Source: Duganella fentianensis (GTDB lineage Bacteria; Pseudomonadota; Gammaproteobacteria; Burkholderiales; Burkholderiaceae_D). Taken from it: DNA of 64,000 nucleotides. The position numbers were made by a program, and so were the translations under genes. Positions within the stretch are counted from its first letter, which is position 1. Every line of letters starts with the position of its first letter. The stretch is taken from positions 124,001 through 188,000 of the forward strand of contig NZ_WWCL01000002.1 in assembly GCF_009857835.1 (NCBI RefSeq), written 5' to 3'. The notes below the pieces were generated by a model. The model searched no databases. It was not told the DNA's origin and worked only from the letters and a program-made list of their open reading frames with translations. Shown piece after piece: positions 33,655-43,561 of the stretch.

Positions 33655-35244
33655 ATGAATAATTTTAAAATCGGGACACGTCTGGGGATAGGTTTCGCGC
33701 TGGTGCTGTTGCTGCTGGTGGCGATGACGGTGGTGGGCCTGCTGCGACTGAGTAATGCCAGTGCTTTGACGGAAGACATGATTAACGTGCGCATACGCGA
33801 CGAGCGCATGATTGCCGAGTGGGGCAAGATCATCGAAGTGAACGCGGCGCGGACCATGGGGGCCGTGATGGCCACCGATCCGGCTGACCAGAAAACGCTG
33901 GAAGGGCTGATGGCCGCTTCGTCCACGGCTGCAACCAAGATACAGGACGAGATCGGGAAAAATATCGAAGATGTGGAACTGAAGACTCTGTTCGATCAGT
34001 TGCAGGTCGCCCGCAAGACTTACACGGATATCCGCAAAGCCGTGTTTGCGGCCAAGGCTGCTGGCGATCTGGAAGGCGCGAAGAAACTGCACGAAACGGA
34101 AATGACGCGTAGCCGTACGGTCTATCTGGATGCGCTGAAAAAATTTGCCGACCGCCAGAGCGAAGAGCTGGATGAGGCGGCGACCGAAATCAAGAGCCAG
34201 TACACCAGTGGCCGCATGCTGCTGATTACGCTGGGCGTTGCCGCCATCGTGCTCGGCGTGACGGCCGCATGGTGGATATCGCAATCGATTACCGGACCAA
34301 TCAACTATGCCGTGAAAGTGGCGGAAACGGTGTCCTCGGGTGATCTGACCAGCGACATACAAGTGCATAGCGAAGACGAGGCGGGCAAACTGATGCACGC
34401 GCTGAAGACCATGAACGGCAATCTGGTCAACATCGTCGGGCAAGTGCGGAATGGCACGGAACTGATCGCCAGCGCATCGAGCGAAATCGCCCATGGCAAT
34501 CTCGATCTGTCGTCGCGCACCGAGCAGCAGGCCAGTTCGCTGGAGGAGACGGCATCGTCGATGGAGCAGCTGACCTCGACTGTGCGTTTCAATGCCGAAC
34601 ATGCACGCGAAGCCAACCAGCTGGCCAATGTAGCCTCCGACATTGCCAGCCGTGGCGGCGCGGTAGTGGGCGAGGTGGTGCAGACCATGGGCGCCATCAA
34701 CGAATCGTCGCGCAAGATCGTCGACATTATCTCCGTGATCGACGGCATCGCTTTCCAGACCAATATTCTGGCACTGAATGCTGCCGTGGAAGCAGCACGC
34801 GCGGGCGAGCAGGGCCGCGGCTTTGCCGTGGTGGCATCGGAAGTCCGCACGCTGGCACAGCGTTCGGCAGCAGCGGCCAAGGACATCAAGATTCTTATCG
34901 ACGACTCGGTGCAGAATGTGGCGCTCGGTTCCGAGCTGGTCGATAAGGCCGGCTCCACCATGCACGAGATTGTGGAGAGCATAGGCAAGGTCACCAGCAT
35001 CATGAGCCAGATTAGCAACGCCAGCGAAGAGCAGAGTCTGGGCATCGCGCAGGTGAATGATGCGATTACCCAGATGGATCAGGTGACGCAGCAGAATGCG
35101 GCGCTGGTGGAACAGGCGGCAGCGGCGGCCGAATCGCTGCAGGAACAATCGGGCAAACTCAATGAGCTTGTGGCCGTGTTTAAACTCGACGTTGCCCAGC
35201 AGCGCACACCCCAGCAACGTACACCGAGCTTGCGCTTGCAGTAA
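33655..35244 (+). CDS. Methyl-accepting chemotaxis protein
   Basis: 529 residues. Membrane helix 1 ([18 protein letters not shown]), a four-helix-bundle periplasmic domain of about 160 residues, helix 2 ([19 protein letters not shown], about 188-206), HAMP ([16 protein letters not shown]), and the conserved signalling tip with [20 protein letters not shown] and [18 protein letters not shown]. The C-terminus ([10 protein letters not shown]) lacks the NWETF-type tether for CheR/CheB. The 4HB sensor suggests a small-molecule ligand. No che genes are adjacent; transcribed after tssA but with its own 68-base gap. Confidence 0.94.
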   Translation: MNNFKIGTRLGIGFALVLLLLVAMTVVGLLRLSNASALTEDMINVRIRDERMIAEWGKIIEVNAARTMGAVMATDPADQKTLEGLMAASSTAATKIQDEIGKNIEDVELKTLFDQLQVARKTYTDIRKAVFAAKAAGDLEGAKKLHETEMTRSRTVYLDALKKFADRQSEELDEAATEIKSQYTSGRMLLITLGVAAIVLGVTAAWWISQSITGPINYAVKVAETVSSGDLTSDIQVHSEDEAGKLMHALKTMNGNLVNIVGQVRNGTELIASASSEIAHGNLDLSSRTEQQASSLEETASSMEQLTSTVRFNAEHAREANQLANVASDIASRGGAVVGEVVQTMGAINESSRKIVDIISVIDGIAFQTNILALNAAVEAARAGEQGRGFAVVASEVRTLAQRSAAAAKDIKILIDDSVQNVALGSELVDKAGSTMHEIVESIGKVTSIMSQISNASEEQSLGIAQVNDAITQMDQVTQQNAALVEQAAAAAESLQEQSGKLNELVAVFKLDVAQQRTPQQRTPSLRLQ

Positions 35245-35255
35245 GATAGCGCCTT

Positions 35256-35981
35256 ATGCATACCCGTAGTGGCGATGCGGCGCGCCCCATCGCCGCAGCA
35301 GTAACTGCGCCTGCCGGCGCTATCCCTGCCGTAACGTCCCCACCCGTCGCCGTCCGGCCTGTGCGCAGCCAGTGCCAGCGCTGTCTGCGTCCGCAGCGCA
35401 GCTGTATCTGTGAATGGATATCTGCGCATACGCCGCAAGTGGAAGTGCTGATCCTGCAGCATCCGCTGGAAGTGCAGCAGGCCAAAGGCAGCGCACGTTT
35501 GCTGCATCTGAGCCTCGCAGCTAGCCAGCTGGTGGTGGGCGAACAGTTCGAAGCGGCGCAACTGGCACAGCTGCTGGCCGGTCCGCGCCGCAATATCCTG
35601 CTGTATCCGGAAATGCCGGGTGAGCAGTCGCTGGGGATGGCACCGGCACAGCCGCTTGATCCCGCCTGGCTGCAGGAACCGCAGCAGCTACGTCTGATTG
35701 TGCTGGATGGTACGTGGCGCAAGAGCCGCAAGATGCTGTATCTGAATCCTGCGCTGCAAAGCCTGCCGCGCCTGCCCCTGAAGGCCACGCCACCATCGCA
35801 TTATCTGATCCGCAAAGCCCATCTGCCGGACCAGCTTTCCACGCTGGAGGCCACCGTGTATGCGCTGGCACAGCTGGAGCAGGCACCCCGGCGCTACGAT
35901 GCACTGATTGCCGCCTTCGACGGGTTTGTGGCGCAGCAGGCCGCGTTTATGCCACCCTTGTCGTCAGGTTCAGGCGATTAA
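35256..35981 (+). CDS. tapT: DTW-domain tRNA-uridine aminocarboxypropyltransferase
   Basis: 241 residues. DTW-domain protein of the TapT (E. coli YfiP) type, which puts an acp group from SAM on uridine 47 of tRNA. N-terminal Cys cluster CQRCLRPQRSCIC (zinc-like), LQHPLE, LYPEMPG, the family signature LDGTWRKSRKML, and YLIRKAHLPDQLSTLEAT. An N-terminal low-complexity Ala/Pro stretch of about 25 residues precedes the domain, so the true start may be later. The gene lies 11 bases after the chemoreceptor stop and ends two bases before the convergent Hsp70 gene. Confidence 0.85.
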   Translation: MHTRSGDAARPIAAAVTAPAGAIPAVTSPPVAVRPVRSQCQRCLRPQRSCICEWISAHTPQVEVLILQHPLEVQQAKGSARLLHLSLAASQLVVGEQFEAAQLAQLLAGPRRNILLYPEMPGEQSLGMAPAQPLDPAWLQEPQQLRLIVLDGTWRKSRKMLYLNPALQSLPRLPLKATPPSHYLIRKAHLPDQLSTLEATVYALAQLEQAPRRYDALIAAFDGFVAQQAAFMPPLSSGSGD

Positions 35982-35983
35982 CA

Positions 35984-38869
35984 TCAGGCGATTAATTTCA
36001 GGCCGGGTGGCAGGGCGTCGCCCAGCATGCGCTTTTCGTCGGCCTGATCGAGCTGCACCACCTCGCGCACCATGGCGCTCCAGCTGACGGGCGCGCCGAT
36101 GCCGCTCAGGCGGCGCAGGATTTCGGCACGCAGCACGTCGTCAATATCGCGTGTGCGGTCGCCCGTCATGCGGGCCAGATGGGCGGCGGCATAGGCTGCG
36201 GCTTCCAGCTTCTTCCAGTCCAGCTGCTGTATTTGCGCCAGCCATGCGGTGACGATGGCAGTCTCCACCACATCGTGCGCGCTGCCGTGGAAGGGCTGGC
36301 GCGCACCGACGCGGCTCAAGCCCCACAGGAAGCGTGCCATCACGGCTTCCGCCTTGGCGGCATCCTGCGTGGCAACCCGGCTGCCGATGGCAGCGCGTTT
36401 GGCGGCGCTGCGTCCCATGGCCTGCAGGCGGCCCATCATCCATGCGCCGATTTCGGCCTTGTAATTGCCAGGTATGCGCTCCAGCGAAGCACCAAGGCGC
36501 AGCATGTCTTCCTCGCTGCCGTTGACCAGCGTGACGGGGCGGCGTCCGCGCTCGGCCTCATCGGCCTGCACGTTGAAAGCGAAATCATCGAGTACGCGCA
36601 GCTGCATGGGCACGTCGAGGCCACCGGCCACGCGGCGCCATAGCGTCCACCATTCGGCACAGGCTTGCGCATCCTTGTGGTACTGGATGCCCGTGTCGTA
36701 CATGGCCCATAGCTGTTCGATGCGCCACGCATCGAGCGGTGCGCCGAAGCCGGGGCGCAGGCAGTAGCCGCTCAGGTTGAGCCAGACGCGCTCGTGATCG
36801 GCCGAGCGGCGCCGGCCTTTGCCACGTTCCAGCAGGGCGTCGAACAGGCGGCGCAGCAGGGCGGTGGGCCAGCTTTCGCGGCTGCCCAGCAGCTGTTCCA
36901 GCTGGGCGCGCAGCTGGCGCACTTCTTTCAATTCAACCTGCTGCGCGCGGCTGCCGAAGATGCGGTCTATGCGCTCCATCGCGGCAGCAAAGCCGGCGGG
37001 CATGGGCGCCTCCGCCGCTGCAGCACTGTCGTCCGCATCGACGCTGGTGCCATCGTCGCGCAACTGGAATTCCAGCAGCCAGCGCTGGGCGCTGTCCTGT
37101 GCCACGCAGTGCATTTCCAGCGTGCCCACTTCGCTCAGCGTCGTGGCTAGCCGCACGACGATTTCCTTGCGGGTGTCAGCCTGTTCATCGCGCAGCACAG
37201 TAGCTATGGGCGGCAGGGCCACATACTCGTCTGCTGCCAGTTGCACCAGTTCGCCAGCCTGCGGGATGTGCTCTGCACCGCTGCTGGCGGCGAGGTGGAA
37301 GCGTACAGGGCGGCCCAGGCGCAGCGCGAAGCTGCGCTCCGTCAGCAGCACCTCGCTGTTTTCGGGACTGCCCTGTGGCAGCAGGCAGATGGCGCGGCGC
37401 GGCAGGTCGGCACGACTGCCGTCGTCCAGCAGCAGATAGTAGTTGCGCGCCGAACCGCCACCGATGACGGGCGCCTGTCCGGCCTGACCGAGTGCATAGG
37501 CCACGCCACCGCGAGCAACGGCGACATCGGGATTATCGTTGTGGAGCAGCGTCAAAGGCTGACCGCGCCATGCGGCCAGCACCTGTTCCAGCCGCTGCGC
37601 CAGTGCAGGGGCGCGGAACACGCCGCCATTGAGCAGCAGGGTGTCCGGTACCGGGATGCTGCTGTCGTCCGGCGCCAGCCCCAGTGCGGCACGCGCTGCA
37701 GCGGCGTGCTGGCGCAGGAAGCCGGCCAGATGGCGCGTGATGGCGGCATCGCTGGCATAAGGCAGGCCGAATTCGGTCAGCGCAGCACGGCCGCGTCGTG
37801 CTGCTTCGCGTTCGGGATTGAACGGGAAGAAGCCATCGACCACCAGCTCCTGCACTTCGGCGCGGGTGAGCTGGGCCGAACGGCTGCCGCCTATGAGCTT
37901 GGAACCACTGCCCAGCAGGGTGACGCTCACCTGCTCGGGTGCATCGTCGGCCAGCAGGATTTCCTTGGCGGCGCGGCAGCGTTCTGCCAGTTGCGCCAGC
38001 CGGCTGGCCGAGAGGCGGGGTGCCGGCGTGCCATCAGTATTGGCAAGGCGGCTTTCGATCAGATGGGCCAGCGCCAGATCCATATTGTCGCCACCGAGGA
38101 TCAGGTGGTTGCCCACGCCTATGCGTTCGATCACGGGCTGGCCATCCTGCAGCGCCACCTTCATCAGACTGAAGTCGGTGGTGCCGCCGCCCACATCGGC
38201 CACCAGTACCAGACGGGTGCTGGCCAGTTCGCTGGCAAGGCTGGCGCGCTGGCGGTACAGCCAGTCGTAGAAGGCAGCCTGCGGTTCTTCCAGCAGGCGC
38301 AGTTGCGGCAGGCCGGCCAGTTTGGCGGCCTGCAGGGTCAATGCGCGGGCAGCTTCGTCGAACGAGGCGGGGATGGTGAGCACGAGCTGCTGCTGTTCCA
38401 GCGGCAGCTCGGGATGACGGGTGTTCCATGCGCTACGCAGGTGCGCCAGATAGGAGGCGCTGGCGGCAACGGGCGAGACTTTGGCGACATCGGCCTCGGC
38501 ACCCCATGGCAGGATGGCGGCCGTGCGGTCGACCTGCGGGTGCGACAGCCAGCTTTTGGCACTGGCCACCACGCGGCCCGGCACTTGGGCGCCGAGCTGG
38601 CGTGCCAGCCTGCCGATGACTACCTGCTCGAGACCCGCTACATCGTGCGCAGGCCACGGCAGTTGCAGTGCGCTGTCCGCCAGTTCGCCCTGCGCCGGAT
38701 GGTAGCGCAGTGAGGGCAGCAAAGTGGCGCTGCCGATTTCACCGGCGGCAGTCAGCTGTTCGATTTCGAACAGCCGGATTTCGCTGCTGCCCGCCAAGGC
38801 ATACGCCAGCACCGTGTTGGTGGTGCCCAGATCGATGCTGACGATGGCTGGCTTGGTGGCTGACATCAT
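35984..38869 (-). CDS. Hsp70 family protein with C-terminal DUF3731 region
   Basis: 961 residues. An N-terminal Hsp70 ATPase domain (phosphate 1 IDLGTTNTVLAY, phosphate 2 ADVGGGTTDFSLM, LGGDNMDLALA) is followed by a short beta-type substrate domain. A long C-terminal helical extension of about 300 residues (beginning near RIFGSRAQQVELKEVR) fits DUF3731. There is no EEVD tail and no DnaJ partner nearby. It overlaps the other Hsp70 gene by 4 bases (ATGA), so the two are co-translated. In this gene type the DUF3731 tail may replace the usual lid. Client unknown. Confidence 0.85.
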   Translation of the reverse strand: MMSATKPAIVSIDLGTTNTVLAYALAGSSEIRLFEIEQLTAAGEIGSATLLPSLRYHPAQGELADSALQLPWPAHDVAGLEQVVIGRLARQLGAQVPGRVVASAKSWLSHPQVDRTAAILPWGAEADVAKVSPVAASASYLAHLRSAWNTRHPELPLEQQQLVLTIPASFDEAARALTLQAAKLAGLPQLRLLEEPQAAFYDWLYRQRASLASELASTRLVLVADVGGGTTDFSLMKVALQDGQPVIERIGVGNHLILGGDNMDLALAHLIESRLANTDGTPAPRLSASRLAQLAERCRAAKEILLADDAPEQVSVTLLGSGSKLIGGSRSAQLTRAEVQELVVDGFFPFNPEREAARRGRAALTEFGLPYASDAAITRHLAGFLRQHAAAARAALGLAPDDSSIPVPDTLLLNGGVFRAPALAQRLEQVLAAWRGQPLTLLHNDNPDVAVARGGVAYALGQAGQAPVIGGGSARNYYLLLDDGSRADLPRRAICLLPQGSPENSEVLLTERSFALRLGRPVRFHLAASSGAEHIPQAGELVQLAADEYVALPPIATVLRDEQADTRKEIVVRLATTLSEVGTLEMHCVAQDSAQRWLLEFQLRDDGTSVDADDSAAAAEAPMPAGFAAAMERIDRIFGSRAQQVELKEVRQLRAQLEQLLGSRESWPTALLRRLFDALLERGKGRRRSADHERVWLNLSGYCLRPGFGAPLDAWRIEQLWAMYDTGIQYHKDAQACAEWWTLWRRVAGGLDVPMQLRVLDDFAFNVQADEAERGRRPVTLVNGSEEDMLRLGASLERIPGNYKAEIGAWMMGRLQAMGRSAAKRAAIGSRVATQDAAKAEAVMARFLWGLSRVGARQPFHGSAHDVVETAIVTAWLAQIQQLDWKKLEAAAYAAAHLARMTGDRTRDIDDVLRAEILRRLSGIGAPVSWSAMVREVVQLDQADEKRMLGDALPPGLKLIA

Positions 38870-40734
38870 GCTGCGCCGGAGGCTCCCGAGCGGACGTCGA
38901 ATTCGACTTTCCAGCGCTGGCCATCACTGGCCACGGCCAGCAGTTCCAGCGTGCCCGATTCGGTGGCCATGGCATGCAGGCGTACCTGCACCACTTCGCC
39001 GGCCTGACGGCCTTCCGGCGACAGATTGGCCTGTATCTCGTTCAGTTCCAGCAGTTCGTCGGGTGCCCAGAAGTCCAGCAGAGTCCCGATCTGGTCCTGA
39101 CGGCGTACCGAAGAACCGAAGAAGCGGAATTGCACAGGTTCGCCCACGACGAGGCCGAATTCCTGATCGGGCAGTTCCACTTCGCTGCCTTCTTCCATGC
39201 CGAACGGCGCCACGCACAGCGCCTGTATTGGCGGCTCCATGCCGGGGATGGCGGGCATGGCGGATTCGATGGCGACGTAGTAGGAGCGTGCCGTGCCGCC
39301 ACGGATACGCACGCCGGCGCCGCGTCGCACATAGCTGTAATAGGCCGCACCTCGGGCCACGGCCAGATCGAGATCGGCACCGGCCAGCATGCGTGCTGCT
39401 TCGGCGCCTTCCATGTAGAGCCAGTCGTTGATGGTGGCCATTACGCGCTGGGCCAGCAGGTCGGACTTGAACACGCCGCCGTTGAACAGCACGGCGGTCG
39501 GATGCAGGAAGCTGGCTTCCGCTGGCTGTTTGCCGGCATAGCCTTGCAGCTCGCTGGTGGCGCCCAGCTGGCGCGCCAGGAAGGCGGCCAGATGACGGGT
39601 GATACCGGCGTCCTGCGCATACGGCAGGCCAAGCTGGGTCAGACCGGCACGGGTACGCACGGCAGGGCGGGCCGAGGCTTCCACCAGCGGGAAGAAACCG
39701 TCGAGGATGAAGGTGGTGACTTCGGCGCGCGTCAGTTCGGTGCGGATAGACCCGCCGATCAGCTTCGAGCCACGGCTAGGCACGACGATGGGGTAGCTCT
39801 CCACGCTGGCATCGGCCAGCAGCTTTTCCTTGGCGCTGCGGCAGCCATAGGTGAGCGCGCGCATCTGCCATGCGTCGAGCTGGGTGCCGCTGGCGGCCAG
39901 CTTGCGCGCGACCAGATGGGCCAGCGCCAGATCCATGTTGTCGCCACCCAGCAGTATGTGGTCGCCCACGGCGATGCGGTGCGGTTCCAGCACGCCGTCG
40001 CGTTCCAGTACGGCGATCAGCGAAAAGTCGCTGGTGCCGCCGCCCACGTCCACGACGAGGATGATGTCGCCCGGTTTGACTTCCTTGCGCCAGCGGCCTT
40101 CGCTGCCCTGTATCCAGCTATACAGCGCGGCCTGCGGTTCTTCCAGCAGGGTGAGGTTGGTGTAGCCGGCCGCGCGGGCGGCATCGGCCGTCAGTTCGCG
40201 CGCACCCGGATCGAACGAGGCGGGGATGGTGACGGTAACGGCCTGCTCGCCGAACGGCGCTTCGGGGTGGGCCTGTTCCCAGGCCTGACGCAGGTGCGAC
40301 AGGTAGCGGGTGGAGGCTTCCAGTGGCGACACGCGCTGCACTTCTTCCGGCGCGTCGTTGGGCAGGATGGCGGCACGGCGGTCCACGCCGGCGTGGCACA
40401 GCCAGCTCTTGGCGCTGGAGACCAGACGGATAGGCGTGGTGGCGCCACGGCTGCGCGCCATTTCACCGGCCACGCTGTTCTGTTCATGGGCTGGTGCTGC
40501 CCACGGCAGGGTGGTGTCGCCGGCAGCCAGTTCTTCCGCATGGGGCAGATACAGGAAGGAGGGCAGCAGTGGCAGTTCTTCTACCGTACCCGGTGCCGTT
40601 ACCTGCGGAATGGCCAGCACGGATTGCCGGGTCTTTTCGCCTTCGCTGGCTTGCAGGTCGACGTAGGACAGGGCGCTATGCGTGGTACCGAGGTCAATGC
40701 CGATGGCGTAACGGGCAGTGTTCATATCGCTCAT
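38866..40734 (-). CDS. Hsp70 family protein
   Basis: 622 residues. Actin-like ATPase domain: IGIDLGTTHSALSY, an Hsp70-type VDVGGGTSDFSLIAV, GGDNMDLALAHLVARKL, FFPLVEASARP. The C-terminal region (about 480-622) is a short beta domain without an obvious lid. Similar in plan to HscC-type chaperones rather than DnaK. Both Hsp70s share VVASAKSWLSHPQVDR/VSSAKSWLCHAGVDR-type segments, so they look like diverged duplicates. Overlaps the DUF2760 gene (4 bases) upstream and the longer Hsp70 downstream. Confidence 0.88.
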   Translation of the reverse strand: MSDMNTARYAIGIDLGTTHSALSYVDLQASEGEKTRQSVLAIPQVTAPGTVEELPLLPSFLYLPHAEELAAGDTTLPWAAPAHEQNSVAGEMARSRGATTPIRLVSSAKSWLCHAGVDRRAAILPNDAPEEVQRVSPLEASTRYLSHLRQAWEQAHPEAPFGEQAVTVTIPASFDPGARELTADAARAAGYTNLTLLEEPQAALYSWIQGSEGRWRKEVKPGDIILVVDVGGGTSDFSLIAVLERDGVLEPHRIAVGDHILLGGDNMDLALAHLVARKLAASGTQLDAWQMRALTYGCRSAKEKLLADASVESYPIVVPSRGSKLIGGSIRTELTRAEVTTFILDGFFPLVEASARPAVRTRAGLTQLGLPYAQDAGITRHLAAFLARQLGATSELQGYAGKQPAEASFLHPTAVLFNGGVFKSDLLAQRVMATINDWLYMEGAEAARMLAGADLDLAVARGAAYYSYVRRGAGVRIRGGTARSYYVAIESAMPAIPGMEPPIQALCVAPFGMEEGSEVELPDQEFGLVVGEPVQFRFFGSSVRRQDQIGTLLDFWAPDELLELNEIQANLSPEGRQAGEVVQVRLHAMATESGTLELLAVASDGQRWKVEFDVRSGASGAA

Positions 40735-41348
40735 AGTTCCACCTCGGCCGGTGCCAGTATGCTGGCGTCATGGGCTTCGGCCAGTTTAGGCAGACGCACA
40801 CTGGTGGCGCGCCAGCCACGGTGGCTGAGGGCACCGCGGAATGGGGCGCTGCCGACGACGTTGCCCGTCAGGCGCACGGTGGCGGCGTCGAAGCCGGTTT
40901 CCAGCACGATGCGGCTGCCTTCCGCTTCGCTGCGTACGGGCTCGATGCTGAAGTGCTCGCGCAGCACTTTGTTGCAGCCTTCGTGCACCACGCGGGCAGC
41001 GGCGCCGATGTCGGCATCCGAGTAGGCAGCCAGATTTTCCTGCGTGAAGTCGATCAGGCGGGCTTCGCGCTGGAACAGCGTCAGCAACTGCAGGGCAGCG
41101 TCTGGCGTGGCTTCGCGCAGTACGATAGGGGCGGGTGCTGGCGCGGGAGCAGGAGCAGGCGCAGGAGCAGGAGCAGGAGCAGGCGCGGCGACCGGTGCCG
41201 GAGCAGGGGGCGCAACAGGTGCAGCGACCGGTGCGCGGTCGATATCGCGCAGGCGGGCCGCATAGTCAGCATCGGACAGGGCGCGGAAGAAGGCGCCGAT
41301 GGCGATGGAAATCCGGCTGGCAAAAGACGGCTGGGCTTGAGTGTTCAT
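40731..41348 (-). CDS. DUF2760 domain-containing protein
   Basis: About 205 residues. N-terminal SISIAIGAFFRALSDADYAARL-type helix, then an Ala-Pro repeat linker, then the DUF2760 region (ALQLLTLFQREARLIDFTQENL; GAAARVVHEGCNKVLREHF). No signal peptide. First gene of a coupled operon with two Hsp70 proteins, an arrangement that suggests it is a client-specifying or cofactor protein. ATG 41348 is preferred by domain start; the frame extends to 41402. Shine-Dalgarno is weak at both. Confidence 0.75.
   Translation of the reverse strand: MNTQAQPSFASRISIAIGAFFRALSDADYAARLRDIDRAPVAAPVAPPAPAPVAAPAPAPAPAPAPAPAPAPAPIVLREATPDAALQLLTLFQREARLIDFTQENLAAYSDADIGAAARVVHEGCNKVLREHFSIEPVRSEAEGSRIVLETGFDAATVRLTGNVVGSAPFRGALSHRGWRATSVRLPKLAEAHDASILAPAEVEL
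41131..41186. repeat. Hexamer-type repeat encoding Ala-Pro linker
   Basis: Iterated GGAGCA/GGCGCA units (plus-strand reading) encode an (Ala-Pro)n linker on the minus strand in the DUF2760 protein. The repeat is in frame, so slippage changes linker length without breaking the gene. Confidence 0.7.
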
Positions 41349-41594
41349 GGTTAGGCTCGCATAGATAGTCTGGCGTGGGGGCGCGCTGGGCGCAGGGATC
41401 AACCATACCCCCGGAAGGCGAGCATGATACCAGCTTGGCTCAGGCCACCCAAGAAGGTGGTGCCGTACCTTTGATTTTTCGCTTGTTAGCTTAAGAATCA
41501 GCGTCTAAAATACTGTATAAAAATACAGTTATTTATTATCGTTAGACGGCGGGAATACAGGGCAGAGTCGGGAGGTGGGGATTGGCAGCAGGGG

Positions 41595-41623
41595 GCGGGA
41601 CAGCACAAGCTGTACTGTCCCGC
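41595..41623. other. Hairpin downstream of PEP-CTERM gene
   Basis: Perfect 9-bp inverted repeat GCGGGACAG / CTGTCCCGC with an 11-base loop, 16 bases after the end of the minus-strand PEP-CTERM gene. No T run follows on that strand, so it may be an mRNA-end hairpin rather than an intrinsic terminator. The rest of 41349-41594 shows no gene; an AT-rich tract lies near 41500-41540. Confidence 0.5.
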
Positions 41624-41638
41624 GGTGGAGCTATGTAT

Positions 41639-42223
41639 TTACGCAGCTTGTTTGCTAGCTTTGCGACGTGCCGCTACACCGATCAGACCCATCCCGGCCA
41701 GCATGAGGGCATAGGTTTCTGGTTCTGGTACCGCGCTAACGTCAGAGCTGGAAAACACTACATCTGATGAGGATTCGAGAGTGACATTGCCCAGCGTGCT
41801 GCTGATGTTCTTGAACTGATCGAGTGCAAAGATGTCCGTACCAGCCACAGTGAATACCGAGTTGAGGCTGCTGATAGGCGTGAGTACGCGGAAGTCGAAT
41901 AGATCGAGACCGCCTTGGCTTTCGGAGTGGCTGAAATAGACGATGGTAGTTCCTGCCAGACCGACGCGGGTGGCGATGTTGAGGGTGGCTGTGCCCAAGC
42001 CGCTGACGGCGATCTGGGCGCTGGTGAGCGGATCGATCAGGTCTGGAGTGCCAGCGGCATCGCCTATGAAGCTGATATCAAAGGCCTGATTGCTGAAGGT
42101 GGTGCCGCCTAGGCTGCCGGAGCCCGTACCTTTAATTTCGTATTTCAATGGGGTGGCGTTGGCTGTACAGGCCAGAGTCACTGTAATTGCTGCGGCAAGT
42201 GCTATTTTTTTTACGAAGTTCAT
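41639..42223 (-). CDS. PEP-CTERM sorting domain protein
   Basis: 194 residues. Signal peptide (AAAITVTLACTANA), a beta-rich secreted body of about 140 residues, and the PEP-CTERM tail: VPEPETYALMLAGMGLIGVAARRK (shortened here in sense), i.e. the PEP motif, a hydrophobic helix and a basic end. Such tails are cut by exosortase (EpsH/XrtA) and the protein is delivered with exopolysaccharide. No exosortase is in the window, so it must act elsewhere in the genome. Monocistronic. The body shows no recognisable enzyme motif. Confidence 0.88.
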   Translation of the reverse strand: MNFVKKIALAAAITVTLACTANATPLKYEIKGTGSGSLGGTTFSNQAFDISFIGDAAGTPDLIDPLTSAQIAVSGLGTATLNIATRVGLAGTTIVYFSHSESQGGLDLFDFRVLTPISSLNSVFTVAGTDIFALDQFKNISSTLGNVTLESSSDVVFSSSDVSAVPEPETYALMLAGMGLIGVAARRKASKQAA

Positions 42224-42386
42224 GATTTCCCCCGCGAGTTGATACGTCGTTATAAAAATCTAATCCTGCATAGAATTTCTTTTATTGCAACTTAATTTGC
42301 ATAATATCATCGAAAAGTCACTTGCTAATCTATAGTTTCCATTTCGATAATTAATCGGGTTGGGTTATTACAACGCAGGAGGGGAT

Positions 42387-43547
42387 ATGTCCCATGATGA
42401 AAACAACCAGTCGCAGGTGATGCTGCCGCCGCCTTCGCTCAAAGGGCAAAAAGGGCGGGGCGCGGTGACGAATCTGCAGGGGCGCTTCGAGGGGCAGCAA
42501 CGCGAGCCGTATGACGATGGCTGGGAACATGAGCAAGAGGGCGAGCCGGCGTCGCCCTGGAAAACGCAGGTGACGGACGAGTACTGCAAATCGATTCTGA
42601 GCCGTAACCAGTCGCCCGATCTGCCATTCAGCGTTTCGCTCAATCCCTATCGGGGCTGCGAGCACGGCTGTATCTACTGCTATGCGCGGCCGACCCACAG
42701 CTATCTGGGGCTGTCGCCCGGCATGGATTTCGAGAGCAAGATTTTTGCCAAGGTCAATGCACCGGAGATGCTGCGGCGCGAACTGGCCAAGGCTGGCTAT
42801 GTGCCGCAGTCGATTGCGCTAGGCGTGAATACGGATGCCTACCAGCCATGCGAACGCGAACGCAAGCTGACGCGGCGCGTGCTGGAAGTGCTGCAGGAGT
42901 GCCAGCATCCTGTCGGGCTGATTACCAAGTCCGCCCTGATCGAGCGCGATATCGATATTCTCGCGCCCATGGCAGCCAAACGGCAGGCAGCCGTGGCGCT
43001 GACCCTGACGACCCTGGATTCCACGCTGGCACGCACGCTGGAGCCACGTGCGGCCACACCGGCCCGACGTTTGCGCACCATCCGTACGCTGACGCAAGCG
43101 GGCATACCCGTCGCAGTGAGCATCGCCCCCATCATTCCCTTTGTGACGGAACCGGAAATCGAGCAGCTGCTGGAGGCTGTGCGCGAGGCGGGCGCGCTGA
43201 GTGCGCACTACACGGTATTGCGTCTGCCGTGGGAAGTGGCGCCCCTGTTCCAGCAGTGGTTGCAGGCGCATTTTCCCGAGCGGGCCCAGCGGGTGATGAA
43301 CCGCGTGCGCGATCTGCGCGGCGGCAAAGACTACGATAGCAACTTTGGCAGCCGCATGCGTGGCGAAGGTGTGTGGGCGGACATGATACGCCAGCGTTTC
43401 AAGATTGCCAGTGCGCGGCTGGGCTTAGGCGGGCACAGCAGCCGCTTTCATGAAATGGATACGAGCCAGTTCACGCGGCCGCTGGTGGTGCCGCCGCTGG
43501 GCGCACGGGCGCGGCCGGCTGGGACGGGGCAGCTAGATCTATTCTGA
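42387..43547 (+). CDS. PA0069-family radical SAM protein
   Basis: About 386 residues. Radical SAM cluster motif CEHGCIYC (Cys-x3-Cys-x2-Cys) at about residue 90, then YARPTHSYLG, and a TIM-barrel-type core with ALGVNTDAYQPCE and PIIPFVTEPEIEQLLE. This matches the widespread PA0069/SplB-like family of unassigned radical SAM proteins. AGGAGG (42377-42382) precedes ATG 42387 by 4 bases. Stands alone between a PEP-CTERM gene and the ChaC-like gene. Substrate unknown. Confidence 0.9.
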   Translation: MSHDENNQSQVMLPPPSLKGQKGRGAVTNLQGRFEGQQREPYDDGWEHEQEGEPASPWKTQVTDEYCKSILSRNQSPDLPFSVSLNPYRGCEHGCIYCYARPTHSYLGLSPGMDFESKIFAKVNAPEMLRRELAKAGYVPQSIALGVNTDAYQPCERERKLTRRVLEVLQECQHPVGLITKSALIERDIDILAPMAAKRQAAVALTLTTLDSTLARTLEPRAATPARRLRTIRTLTQAGIPVAVSIAPIIPFVTEPEIEQLLEAVREAGALSAHYTVLRLPWEVAPLFQQWLQAHFPERAQRVMNRVRDLRGGKDYDSNFGSRMRGEGVWADMIRQRFKIASARLGLGGHSSRFHEMDTSQFTRPLVVPPLGARARPAGTGQLDLF

Positions 43548-43561
43548 CGGCGCTCGATGGT

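Noticed and set aside
33625..35217. 530-residue open frame on the minus strand
   Set aside because: Antisense to the chemoreceptor gene with its conserved signalling tip. Product has no recognisable domain.
38974..41025. 683-residue open frame on the plus strand
   Set aside because: It is antisense to the Hsp70 and DUF2760 genes, whose motifs are clear. Its composition (His/Gln/Arg-rich, no domains) is typical of a shadow frame in GC-rich DNA.
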